This document shows positions 55,758 through 64,000 of a stretch of 64,000 nucleotides of DNA, piece by piece (position 1 is the stretch's first letter; each line of letters opens with the position of its first letter). Below the pieces are notes generated by a model. That model worked only from the letters and a program-made list of their open reading frames with translations, did no database searches and was not told the DNA's origin. Origin of the DNA: Aquimonas sp044377145 (GTDB taxonomy: Bacteria > Pseudomonadota > Gammaproteobacteria > Xanthomonadales > Xanthomonadaceae). A program made the position numbers and the translations under genes. The stretch covers positions 1 to 64,000 of the forward strand of contig NZ_JBILJQ010000021.1 of the NCBI RefSeq assembly GCF_044377145.1, read 5' to 3'.

Positions 55758-56885
55758 ATGTCCAAACGCGACTACTACGAAATCCTCGGCGTCGAACGCT
55801 CGGCCTCCGACGAAGACCTGAAGAAGGCCTATCGCCGCCTGGCGATGAAGCTGCATCCCGATCGCAATCCGGATGACGCCAGCGCCGAGGCCAAGTTCAA
55901 GGAGGCCAAGCAGGCTTACGAAGTACTGGCCGATGCGCAGAAGCGGCGTTTGTACGACCAGCATGGCCACGCCGCGTTTGAAGGCGGTACGGGCGGTGGG
56001 CGGGGCGGTGCCGGTGTCGATATGGGCGACATCTTCGGCGATGTGTTCGGCGACATCTTCGGCGGCGGTCGAGGGCGTCAGCAGGGCCCGCGGCGCGGCG
56101 CCGATCTGCGCTACGTGATCGACCTTGATCTTGAAGAAGCCGTCGCCGGAATCGAGAAGGAAATCGAGATTCCGACTGTGGTGGCCTGTCGCGTCTGTGA
56201 CGGCAGCGGCTCGGCCGACGGTGAAGTCGAAACCTGCCGCACCTGTGCCGGCCACGGCCGCGTGCGCATGCAGCAGGGCATCTTCAGCATCCAGCAAACC
56301 TGCCCGCACTGCGCTGGCAGCGGCAAGACCATCAAGAACCCCTGCAAGACCTGCCACGGCGCCGGCCGTATCGAGTCCGAGAAAACCCTGGCGGTGAAGA
56401 TCCCCGCCGGCGTCGATACCGGCGATCGCATCCGTCTGGCCGGTGAAGGCGAGGCCGGCCCTGCCGGCGCGGCATCGGGTGATCTGTACGTCGAGGTGCG
56501 CGTGCGCGAGCATGCGATCTTCCAGCGCGACGGCGATGACCTCTACTGCGAAGTGCCGATCCGCTTCAGCCAAGCCGCCTTGGGTGCCGAACTGCCGGTG
56601 CCGACGCTTGAAGGCGAAGCGGTGGTCAAGATCCCCGCCGAAACGCAGACCGGCAAGGTGTTCCGCCTGCGCGGCAAGGGCGTCAAGTCTGTTCGCAGCC
56701 ATAGCAAAGGCGATCTGATGTGCCGGGTGGTGGTTGAAACCCCGGTCAAGCTGACCAAGCGGCAGAAAGAGCTGCTCACCGAGTTCGAACAGACCTTCGA
56801 AGGCGCCGATGCCCACGCCCATTCACCGCGTGCGACTTCGTGGCTGGATGGGGTCAAGAGCTTCTTCGAGAAGATGACCGGCTGA
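55758..56885 (+). CDS. dnaJ: Chaperone DnaJ (Hsp40)
   Basis: 375 residues from ATG 55758. J domain (5-70) with HPD in KLHPDRNPDD, a Gly/Phe-rich linker (IFGDVFGDIFGGG), four zinc-finger repeats (CRVCDGSG, CRTCAGHG, CPHCAGSG, CKTCHGAG), then the C-terminal client-binding domains. It stimulates DnaK ATPase and delivers clients. Its stop overlaps the start of the next gene by one base (TGATG). Confidence 0.98.
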   Translation: MSKRDYYEILGVERSASDEDLKKAYRRLAMKLHPDRNPDDASAEAKFKEAKQAYEVLADAQKRRLYDQHGHAAFEGGTGGGRGGAGVDMGDIFGDVFGDIFGGGRGRQQGPRRGADLRYVIDLDLEEAVAGIEKEIEIPTVVACRVCDGSGSADGEVETCRTCAGHGRVRMQQGIFSIQQTCPHCAGSGKTIKNPCKTCHGAGRIESEKTLAVKIPAGVDTGDRIRLAGEGEAGPAGAASGDLYVEVRVREHAIFQRDGDDLYCEVPIRFSQAALGAELPVPTLEGEAVVKIPAETQTGKVFRLRGKGVKSVRSHSKGDLMCRVVVETPVKLTKRQKELLTEFEQTFEGADAHAHSPRATSWLDGVKSFFEKMTG

Positions 56886-57328
56886 TGCCGGAGTCGATCT
56901 ACACCGGCAGCTGCCAGTGCGGCGCCGTGCGGGTCGAAGTGCGGGGCGGGATCGACTCGATCATCCACTGCCACTGCTCGCGCTGCCGCAAGGCCAGCGG
57001 CAGCGCCTATGCCACCAATGGCTTCGTGCGGGCGGAGGGCTTCCGGATCGTGCAGGGCGCTGAACAGTTGCGCAGCTACGCGTCCGCGACTGATCGTCTG
57101 CGCTACTTCTGCGGAGTGTGCGGTTCGCCGATCTACAGCAGCAACACTGTTGACCCCACTCGCTACCGTCTGCGCCTTGGCCTGCTCGACAGCCCGATCA
57201 GCGAACGACCAATCGCGCACACCTTTGTCAGTTCAAGGGCTGAGTGGGATGATCTCGACGCAGCGCTGCCTTGCTACGACGGCTATGAGCCCTCGCGCAT
57301 CCAGCCTCATCAGGCTGGAGCAAGTTGA
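56885..57328 (+). CDS. GFA-family (CENP-V-like) zinc protein
   Basis: 147 residues from ATG 56885, overlapping the dnaJ stop by one base. It has the GFA fold with zinc cysteines GSCQCGAV (near 9-16), HCHCSRCRK (29-37) and FCGVCGSPIY (77-86). The family is named after glutathione-dependent formaldehyde-activating enzyme, but most members have unproven activity. Coupling to dnaJ would link it to the heat-shock mRNA; this is probably positional chance but is worth noting. The substrate is unknown. Confidence 0.88.
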   Translation: MPESIYTGSCQCGAVRVEVRGGIDSIIHCHCSRCRKASGSAYATNGFVRAEGFRIVQGAEQLRSYASATDRLRYFCGVCGSPIYSSNTVDPTRYRLRLGLLDSPISERPIAHTFVSSRAEWDDLDAALPCYDGYEPSRIQPHQAGAS

Positions 57329-57475
57329 GAGCGCTGGCGTAGCGCAGGGGGCGAGAGCACCGCTCAGGAGCGGGTTGCGCCGACCCGATGTCGGCCGCGC
57401 AGATGGATGCTGCCCGCGGGCACGAAGTGCATTCCCAGCCGATGATCCGCTTCCAGAGGGCAGGCCTGCTGGGGC

Positions 57476-59395
57476 TCAGTACGTGGACCAGCGCAGGTTG
57501 ACGCCGATGCTGCGCTCCGGCGCCAGCGCGGACAACTCGTCGGCGGTGGCGACGTAGTCGGCATTGAGGGCGTTGCGGGCGTAGAGCTGCAGGCTCCACC
57601 GTTCGCCGAAGGGGATGCGGAGGTCGAGGTCGACGAGGTCGACCGCGGGGCGTTCGACTTCCTCGAAGCCTGGTCGATGCATGCGGGCGCGGTGCTGATA
57701 CAGCAGGCCCAGGCTCGCCTCGCCAATCCGGTAGCGCGCGTCCAGAGTGGTGGTCATCGGCGCTGCGCCGTACAGCGGGGCGCCCGTGATCGCGTTCTTG
57801 CTGCGGACGATCGCGTGGCTGGCGCGCAGCTGCAGGTGCTCGACCGGCCGCCAGCCCAGCGCCAGTTCGAAGCCGTGCAGCTTGGCTTCGCCGACATTGG
57901 TGTAACCGTTCACGCCGTTGGCAAGCCGGAACAGCTGGATCAGGTCGTCGACGTCGGTTCGCCACAGGTTTGCCTGCAGATCCCAGCGATCAAACGTGAG
58001 CGCGTAGCCGAGGTCCAGGCCCAGTGAGTGTTCGGAGCCGAGATCGGCGTTGCCGACGATCTGGCCCTGCGGCGTCACGCCGCTGAAGAAGCGTTCCTCC
58101 AGGGTGGCGAAGCGGTAGCCGGAGGCGAGATTCAGGCTCAAGCGCTGGCCGCTGCCCGGTGCCCAGATCGCGCCGGCGTTGAAGGCCTGGTCGGAGTCGC
58201 TGGAGTCGGCGCCGGCCTGGTGCTGGGTGACGCGGCCGGCGCGGGTGCCGAGCTCAACAGTGAAGGCGTCGCTGGGCTGCCATTCGGCGATGCCGAACGC
58301 CGACCACACGCCTTCGCGCGCATCGCGCAGGCTGTAGGTGCGGGTGGCGAGATCGCCGCGTGCATCGAAACCATTCACATCGCGCCGGGCCAGATGCTCG
58401 ACGCCGGCGTTGTAGCTGACGTCGCCGCGCTGCCAGCTGTGCTGCGCGGTCAGGCCCCAGTCGGTGCCCTCGACATAGGCCCAAGTGTCCGGCGTGCCGG
58501 GGCGCTGGTTGTAGGTCAGCAGGGATTGATCGTGGCCGGAGACGCGGGCTTCGAAGCCGTTGTCGTGGCGCAGATGCAGGCTGGCGAGGGTGTGTTCGTC
58601 CTCGGGATAGGTCGAGTCACGCGCCGGAAAGCGGCTGTTGGACTTGCCGATGTTGTCGGTGCGCGAGGGCAGCAGCAGCGCATCCAGCTGCAGTGCGCCG
58701 AAGCTGCGCTGCCACTGCAGGCTGGCACTCTTGCGCGCGTAGCTGGTGTTCAGTGGCGTACCGTTCGCCGACTCCGTGTCGCCGGCGCGGTGGCTGGCGA
58801 TGCCCAGCGAGAAATGCTCATCGCCGTGCCCGGCCACCATCAGGGTTTCATCGCCGGCGCTGGCGTAGCCACCGAGCAGTTCGGTGCCGTCGAACCAGTG
58901 CGGCTCGATCGAGATCGCACCGCCGAGTGCGCCGGGGCCGAAGTGCACTGTCGCGGGGCCACGGGTGACATTGAGCGCGCCGAGCAGGGCCGGCTCAACG
59001 AACGAGATCGGCACACCGGCACGGCGCTGCGTGGTGATCGGCATGCCGCCCAACAGCACCAGGATGCCGTTTCCGCCGCTGCCGCGGATCGAGAAGGTCT
59101 CGAAGATGCCGTTCTGGCCAGTGGCGGCAACGCCCGGCACGCGCACCAGGATGTCCTGCACATCCGCGGGCGCGCCCGGGGTGTCGCGCCAGCTGACGAT
59201 GTCGGTGGCGAGTGTCGAAGGCTGGTCGGCCGCGGTGCCTTTGGCGGTGACCGTGATCTGGTCGAGCCTTTCGCTAGTGTCCCGACTGGGCATGCCCGCG
59301 TCGGCGCCGGCATCGACGTCGGCAATGACGAGGCTCGGCAGGGCTGCGGCGATCAGGCTGGCGAGCAGGCGGCGGGACAGGGGCTTCAGGCGCAT
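57476..59395 (-). CDS. TonB-dependent outer membrane receptor
   Basis: 639 residues from ATG 59395, giving the signal peptide MRLKPLSRRLLASLIAAALPS. A TonB-box-like stretch (ERLDQITVTAKG, about 62-73) is followed by a plug domain (VQDILVRVPGVAATGQNGIF, FSIRGSGGNGILVLLGGMPI) and a 22-strand-type barrel ending in the aromatic RWSTY. At 639 residues it is close to siderophore or vitamin B12 receptors. No transport or regulatory gene beside it identifies the ligand, and I see no cobalamin riboswitch or Fur box upstream. It is divergent from the two-component pair. Confidence 0.92.
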   Translation of the reverse strand: MRLKPLSRRLLASLIAAALPSLVIADVDAGADAGMPSRDTSERLDQITVTAKGTAADQPSTLATDIVSWRDTPGAPADVQDILVRVPGVAATGQNGIFETFSIRGSGGNGILVLLGGMPITTQRRAGVPISFVEPALLGALNVTRGPATVHFGPGALGGAISIEPHWFDGTELLGGYASAGDETLMVAGHGDEHFSLGIASHRAGDTESANGTPLNTSYARKSASLQWQRSFGALQLDALLLPSRTDNIGKSNSRFPARDSTYPEDEHTLASLHLRHDNGFEARVSGHDQSLLTYNQRPGTPDTWAYVEGTDWGLTAQHSWQRGDVSYNAGVEHLARRDVNGFDARGDLATRTYSLRDAREGVWSAFGIAEWQPSDAFTVELGTRAGRVTQHQAGADSSDSDQAFNAGAIWAPGSGQRLSLNLASGYRFATLEERFFSGVTPQGQIVGNADLGSEHSLGLDLGYALTFDRWDLQANLWRTDVDDLIQLFRLANGVNGYTNVGEAKLHGFELALGWRPVEHLQLRASHAIVRSKNAITGAPLYGAAPMTTTLDARYRIGEASLGLLYQHRARMHRPGFEEVERPAVDLVDLDLRIPFGERWSLQLYARNALNADYVATADELSALAPERSIGVNLRWSTY

Positions 59396-59531
59396 CAGGG
59401 CAGGGTCTTGGGCAAAGGACGGCGGAGTGTAGGAGCCACTGCGGCGCCGCACATCCGTCTCAGGGTGGAGCTCGGCGATATGGATTCGCCGTGCACGCAG
59501 CTATGCTCCGCCGCTTGCCTCGGGAGTCGAC

Positions 59532-60899
59532 TTGAAAGGTCTGCGTCTTCAACTCGCGCTGTTCTATGTGGTGCTGTCGATCCCGGCCCTGCTGGTGATC
59601 GAGCGCGCGGTGATCGGCTGGAAGTTCGAGCGGCTGATGCATCAGCTCGACGACGGTCGCGTGCAGGCGCTGCTGTGGGAAGAGGCGCATGCGTTCAGCG
59701 CTGCGCTGCGCGGACAGGCCCGTGAGGACGAGCTGAGCCTGCGGCTGGAGAATCTGGTGCTGAGGCTGGAGCGCCCGCGCGAAACCCTCGGCACCTCGGT
59801 CGCGTTCGTTCTGCTGGAGCTGACGCGGCATCCGTTCCGGGCCCAACTGCTGCGACCGCAACAGGCGCCATTGGCCGCTGGTTTTGAGCGGCTGCCGCGC
59901 GAAGGTTGGGTGCAGCGTCGCTGGGCGCTACCGCTGGTCGAGGGCGCGGACATATCCAACCCGCCGCGGCTCGAAATTGAGCTGGCGGTGCCTTCGCCCT
60001 GGCGACTTTCGAAGGAGGCCATGAGTTTCGAGTGGCCGCTGGCGGTGGCTTACTTGCTGATCTTTCTGCTCGGCTCGGCCTGGTTTCTGCGCTGGCGGGT
60101 GCTGGGCCGGGTTTCGCAGATGGCGGACGCCGCCGGCGCCTGGGCGCGTGGCGACTTCAGCGTGAGCCTGGCCGATCCTGCGGCGGATGAGTTGGGCAGC
60201 CTGGCGCGCGCGCTGGACCGCATGGCCGCCGACCTGCAGGCGCTGGTTGACGCGCGGGCACGTCTGGCCAGTCTGGAAGAGCGTCAGCGCTTGGCCCGCG
60301 ACCTGCACGACACGGTCAAGCAGAAGGCGTTCGCGCTCTCGCTGCAGTTGGCCGCGGCGCGCGACAGTGGCAGCGACAGCCTGCGCGTGCAGCAGCGCTT
60401 GGCCGAGGCGCAGAGCCTGGCGGCGGAGATCCAACACGAGCTGTCCGAGCTGCTGCTGGAGATGCGCGGGCTGTCGTCGTCGCTGGAAGACGTGGTGCCG
60501 CTGCTGCGGCAGCGCGCGACGGATTTCGAACGGCGCAGCGGCTGCGCGGTGTCATTGACCGTACTTGATGCGCTGTTGCTGCGCTCGGATCAGCGCGAGG
60601 CCCTGCTGCGCGCGGTCGACGAGGCGCTCGGCAATGTGCTGAAGCATGCCGCGGCCAGCGAAGTTCAGATTCGCCTGCGCCGGCAGGCCGAGCGCATCGA
60701 GCTGAGCATCTGCGACAACGGTCGCGGCTGTGCGCCCGCGAGTGATCCGGGCACAGGCATGGGCATGGGCAATATGCGCGAGCGTGCCGCGCAGCTGCCG
60801 GGCGGAAGCCTGCAGGTTCGGGCGGGTTGTGCAGGCGGCACCGAAGTGGTGCTGTCCTTCCTGCCGCCGGCGGAACCGACCAAAGGCGCGGACCTTTGA
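59532..60899 (+). CDS. Sensor histidine kinase (NarL/HisKA_3 type)
   Basis: 455 residues from TTG 59532, supported by GGGAG five bases upstream. It has two membrane helices (about 4-24 and 171-191) bounding a ~145-residue periplasmic sensor, then a HAMP-like linker (MADAAGAWARGDFSVSLAD) and HisKA_3 with His259 in RQRLARDLHDTVKQK. The ATPase domain has the N box DEALGNVLKHA and G box DNGRGC. It should phosphorylate the response regulator encoded next, whose start overlaps its stop by 4 bases (TTGA). The stimulus is unknown. Confidence 0.93.
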   Translation: MKGLRLQLALFYVVLSIPALLVIERAVIGWKFERLMHQLDDGRVQALLWEEAHAFSAALRGQAREDELSLRLENLVLRLERPRETLGTSVAFVLLELTRHPFRAQLLRPQQAPLAAGFERLPREGWVQRRWALPLVEGADISNPPRLEIELAVPSPWRLSKEAMSFEWPLAVAYLLIFLLGSAWFLRWRVLGRVSQMADAAGAWARGDFSVSLADPAADELGSLARALDRMAADLQALVDARARLASLEERQRLARDLHDTVKQKAFALSLQLAAARDSGSDSLRVQQRLAEAQSLAAEIQHELSELLLEMRGLSSSLEDVVPLLRQRATDFERRSGCAVSLTVLDALLLRSDQREALLRAVDEALGNVLKHAAASEVQIRLRRQAERIELSICDNGRGCAPASDPGTGMGMGNMRERAAQLPGGSLQVRAGCAGGTEVVLSFLPPAEPTKGADL

Positions 60900-61528
60900 A
60901 CCTCAGCGTGCTGCTGGTGGATGACCACGCCGTGGTGCGCCAGGGCTTGCGGGCGTACCTCGAGCTGCAGCCGGGCATCGAGGTGTGTGCCGAGGCCGCC
61001 GACGCACAGCAGGCGGCCGCGCTGGCCCTGCACTGGCAGCCGGATATCGCCCTGGTCGATCTGGTGATGCCGAACGAAGACGGCATCCAGGCGACCCGCC
61101 GCATTCGCGCCTGCAGCCCGGCCACGCGGGTGGTGGTACTGACCTCGAGCCTCAGTTCGGAGCCCGTGCAATTGGCCTTGCAGGCGGGCGCCTGCGGCTA
61201 TCAGCTCAAGGAGATCGGCGGCGTCGAACTGTTGGACAGCCTGTGGCGCGCGGCACGTGGCGAAATCGTCGTCCACCCGCGCCTGCGCCCCGCACTCACG
61301 AGCGGTGCCTCCGCCGCTGAGGATCCGTGTGCGGCGCTCAGTGCGCGTGAGCGTGAAGTGCTGCTGCTATTGGCCGAGGGGCTGTCCAACCTGCAGGTAG
61401 CCGAGCGCCTGCTGATCGGCGAGGCCACGGTCAAGACACATGTGGGCAATGTGTTGGGCAAGCTCGGTCTGACCGACCGCACCCAAGCGGCGATCTGGGC
61501 CTGGCGGCACGGCTTGGTGCGCGACTAG
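60896..61528 (+). CDS. NarL/LuxR-family response regulator
   Basis: 210 residues from TTG 60896, inside the stop of the kinase gene. Receiver domain: acidic pocket VLLVDDHAV, phosphorylated Asp55 in LVDLVMPNEDG, Thr in VVVLTSS, and Lys in YQLKEIG. C-terminal LuxR helix-turn-helix: LSAREREVLLLLAEGLSNLQVAERLLIGEATVKTHVGNVLGKLGL. Both genes of this pair use TTG starts. An ABC permease remnant follows 215 bases on in the same direction and may be a target (inference). Confidence 0.94.
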   Translation: MNLSVLLVDDHAVVRQGLRAYLELQPGIEVCAEAADAQQAAALALHWQPDIALVDLVMPNEDGIQATRRIRACSPATRVVVLTSSLSSEPVQLALQAGACGYQLKEIGGVELLDSLWRAARGEIVVHPRLRPALTSGASAAEDPCAALSAREREVLLLLAEGLSNLQVAERLLIGEATVKTHVGNVLGKLGLTDRTQAAIWAWRHGLVRD

Positions 61529-61743
61529 CGCATTGGGGCGGTGGCTGCATCGATCGATTGAGGCATCGGCGCCCGCGTCGCTCTCGCACGGAACCGGACA
61601 AGAGCGTGTCCGAACCCGAACAGTCTTGCCCCTCGGAGACCGGCGAAGCCCGCCACACTGCAGGCTTGAGTCGCTTGGCATGCCCCGTGCTACCCCAGCT
61701 CAAGGGCGCCCGGACCGGATGCGCTGCCAACGCGGATTTCGCC

Positions 61744-64000
61744 ATGCTCAAGTCCCTGATCGCCGACCTACGTCAAGCCACGCGGACGCTGGGACGCACG
61801 CCGGGATTCACTTTCACCGCGGTGCTGATGCTGGGCCTGGCCATGGGCGCAGTGACCGCACTGTTCAGCGCGGTCAACACTGTGCTGTTGCAGCCGCTGC
61901 CGTTCGCCGAGCCGGAGCGGCTGTTCTACGTGTCTGGTGAGGCGCCGGGCTCGCAGTTCACCGGCGAATTGGGTGTATCCAACGAGCTGCTGGTGCACTA
62001 CCGGGAGCGCTCCAAGTTGATTGAGCGCGTGGCCTTGTACAACTGGTTCACCAACACCCTGCGCGTGGACGAGCGCTCCGAGCGTCTGGAAATGTCGCTG
62101 CCGAGCAACGAGCTGTTCACCACACTGGGCGTGGCGCCGCAGCTTGGGCGCCTGCCCGGGGCCGACGACATGGACGAGGTCGTGGTGATCAGCGATCGGC
62201 TGTGGGCCGACTGGTTCGGCCGCGACCCCAAGGTCATCGGCCGTACCGTCACCCTGTTTCGTGAGCCGCGCGAGGTCGTCGGGGTGATGCCGGCGGCATT
62301 CCGCTTTCCCATCGAAGACACCTTGCTGTGGCTGGCGCAGCCGGTGAACGCCGCGCAGATCCAGTAGCCCGGTCGCTTTGGCGACGCCATGCTGGTGCGG
62401 GCGCGGCCGGGCGTGACCGCCGAAGCCCTGCAGGCGGAGCTGACCCAGCTGGCGGCTGAGGCGCCCGCGCGATTTGGCGGCACGCCCGCCTATGCCAGCC
62501 TGATGCAGCAGTACCGCGCCGTGGTGCAGCCGCTTGAGCAGCAATTGCTGGGGCCGATCGCCGGCCCGCTGTGGCTGCTGTTCGTCGCCGCGGCCGTGTT
62601 ACTGCTGATCGCCTGCGCCAGTCTGGCCAATCTGTTCCTGGTGCGAACGGAGTCGCGCCAGCGCGAGCTGGCGGTCCGGCGCGCGCTCGGCGCCGGTCGA
62701 GCGCAGCTGGTGCGTCTGCAGTTGGCCGAAGCGCTGCTCGTATCGCTGATGGCGGGTGCGCTGGCGCTGGTGCTGTCGGCGCTGCTGCTGCCGATGCTGA
62801 TCAGCCTCGCGCCGGCGGGCGTCCCGAGGCTGCAGCAGGCAGAGCTCGATGCGACGACCCTGGTTTTCACCGCCGTAGTCGCGGTGCTGTCCGGTCTGCT
62901 TTGCGGGGTACTGCCGGCATGGCGCGGAGCTGCGCCGCAGCTGGCCCGATTGCGCGAGGGCGGGCGCGGCCCGACCAGCGGCGAGCACCGCATGCGCCAG
63001 GGCCTCGTGATCGGCCAGACTACACTGGCCCTCACATTGCTGATCGGCGCCGGTCTGCTGCTGCGCAGCGCCGAGGCCTTGTATCGGGTGGACCCCGGCT
63101 ACGAGGTGCGTGATGTGTTCACCTTCCAGTTCGCACCCGAGCAGACCAGTCTGGATGGCCCTGTCGCCTGGTCACGCTTCCATCAGGATTTCCTGCAGCG
63201 TCTGGCGACCCTGCCGGGCGTGCAGACGGTCGGTCTGGTCGAGAATGTTCCGCTCAATGAAGGCACCGAGGTCATCCGTGCGCGCACCCAGGACATGGGC
63301 GTGTCAGCGGCCGAGGGGCAGGTGCTCAACATCACTTACAGTGCCGGCGACTACTTCCGGGCCATGGGCATCGCACTCGTCGCAGGGCGCCATTTCGATG
63401 CGCAGGACCACGCCGGCAGCGGCGCGCTCATCCTGAGCAAGACCGCTGCCGAGCGGCTGTGGCCAGGCCGCGATCCGATCGGCCAGCGCCTGCAGCGCGA
63501 AGGCCGCGAGGAGTGGGAGACCGTGATCGGGGTGGTCGAGGATGTACTGCAGGCGAACTTCTGGACCGCGCCTGAGCCCCTGATCTATGCGCCGCTGATG
63601 GGCCCCACCCTGGCCACCAGCTGGCGGGTCGCGTCTCCGGCCTATGTCATCAAGAGCACGCGCGCTGAAAGCCTCGCCGGTGATGTGCGTGCACTGGTCC
63701 GCGAGGTCGCGCCCGAGGCGCCGATGTACCGGGTGTTCACCCTGCAGGGTCTGGTCCAGGACTCACTGACCCGGCTCACCTTCACCCTGATGACCCTGGG
63801 CCTGGCCGCCGCACTGGCGGTCTGCCTGGGCGCGATCGGCCTGTACGGCGTGCTGTCCTACGTGGTCGCCTCACGGACCCGTGAGATCGGTGTGCGCATG
63901 GCGCTCGGTGCCCCGGCGACTCAGGTGCAGCGGATGATCGTGCGACAGGGCCTGGCGGTCGTCGCGATCGGCGTGGCCACCGGTCTCGTTGCCGCTGCGC
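61744..64000 (+). pseudogene. ADOP-type ABC transporter permease with in-frame stop (3' edge of window)
   Basis: From ATG 61744 (MLKSLIADLRQATRTLGRTPG, the ADOP start) the frame is coding to a TAG at 62365-62367, codon 208. Beyond the TAG the same frame stays open to the window edge. It continues with the expected segments: WLLFVAAAVLLLIACASLANLF, the FtsX-like RTESRQRELAVRRALGA, and near the edge VASRTREIGVRMALGA. So one base substitution (for example from CAG) has broken the gene, or the amber is bypassed, or the downstream part restarts at ATG 62389. Intact members have two MacB_PCD/FtsX units in about 800 residues and act with an ATPase in export of unknown compounds. The gene is cut by the window edge. 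Confidence 0.8.

Noticed and set aside
53989..56822. Two long frames on the - strand opposite dnaK and dnaJ
   Set aside because: Antisense of highly conserved chaperone genes commonly stays open in GC-rich DNA. These are not genes despite old reports of antisense DnaK proteins.
57364..57475. Possible short peptide downstream of the TonB receptor on the - strand
   Set aside because: The frame includes a plausible-looking segment (MHFVPAGSIHLRG) but has no own start outside the receptor gene and no ribosome site.
59396..59531. Cobalamin riboswitch or Fur box upstream of the TonB receptor
   Set aside because: No B12-box, stem pattern or GATAATGATAATC-like sequence could be found in the 136-base gap.

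Overview
The window is a GC-rich, gene-dense chromosomal segment of a gammaproteobacterium. It most likely belongs to the order Lysobacterales (Xanthomonadales). Supporting points are a methionine synthase split into two overlapping genes behind an ArsR/methyltransferase fusion gene, the bamE-fur-recN-hrcA-grpE-dnaK-dnaJ order known from Xanthomonas, a Fur without the CxxC zinc site, and intergenic stretches of degenerate GGGAATC-type heptamers. No tRNA, rRNA, CRISPR array, prophage or intact transposase gene was seen.

Layout. 1-6.8 kb: end of a cysteine-less glutaredoxin-like protein, a small unknown gene coupled to a membrane Ser/Thr kinase, and a periplasmic hexahaem cytochrome. 6.9-10.4 kb: an unusual SDR with a zinc knuckle, an orphan ParA ATPase and a small membrane protein. 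10.8-13.7 kb: a MerR-regulated copper/silver P-type ATPase operon with a clear palindromic operator. 13.7-18.6 kb: split metH and its likely ArsR/SAM-methyltransferase regulator. 18.9-20.4 kb: acyl-CoA dehydrogenase whose 3' end is present three times in tandem, separated by identical hairpins. 20.6-29.0 kb: a three-gene module of YqiJ-like membrane protein, YqiK-like flotillin and a 1735-residue AAA+ ATPase. 29.1-35.2 kb: thioesterase, a beta-propeller diguanylate cyclase and a hybrid sensor kinase. 35.6-38.9 kb: an E1 alpha/beta fusion dehydrogenase and folD. 39.0-42.6 kb: a complete TPR-associated TRAP transporter (TatT-P-Q-M). 42.8-44.7 kb: peroxiredoxin, glutathione S-transferase and rhomboid protein. 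44.9-48.5 kb: lepA, lepB and epmA. 48.6-57.3 kb: bamE/fur, a small MITE, recN, the heat-shock operon and a GFA protein. 57.5-64 kb: TonB-dependent receptor, a NarL-type two-component pair, and an ABC (ADOP-type) permease interrupted by an in-frame amber codon and cut by the window edge.

Themes. Many genes serve stress response, envelope function and signalling. Several operons use 1-4 bp stop/start overlaps (kinase/small protein, merR/copA, metH halves, dctQ/dctM, dnaJ/GFA, kinase/regulator), which suggests translational coupling. The strongest candidates for under-described biology are the flotillin/giant-ATPase module, the triplicated acyl-CoA dehydrogenase 3' end (which resembles an attachment-site scar), the 166-bp MITE next to fur, and the insertion in the N-terminal methionine synthase.
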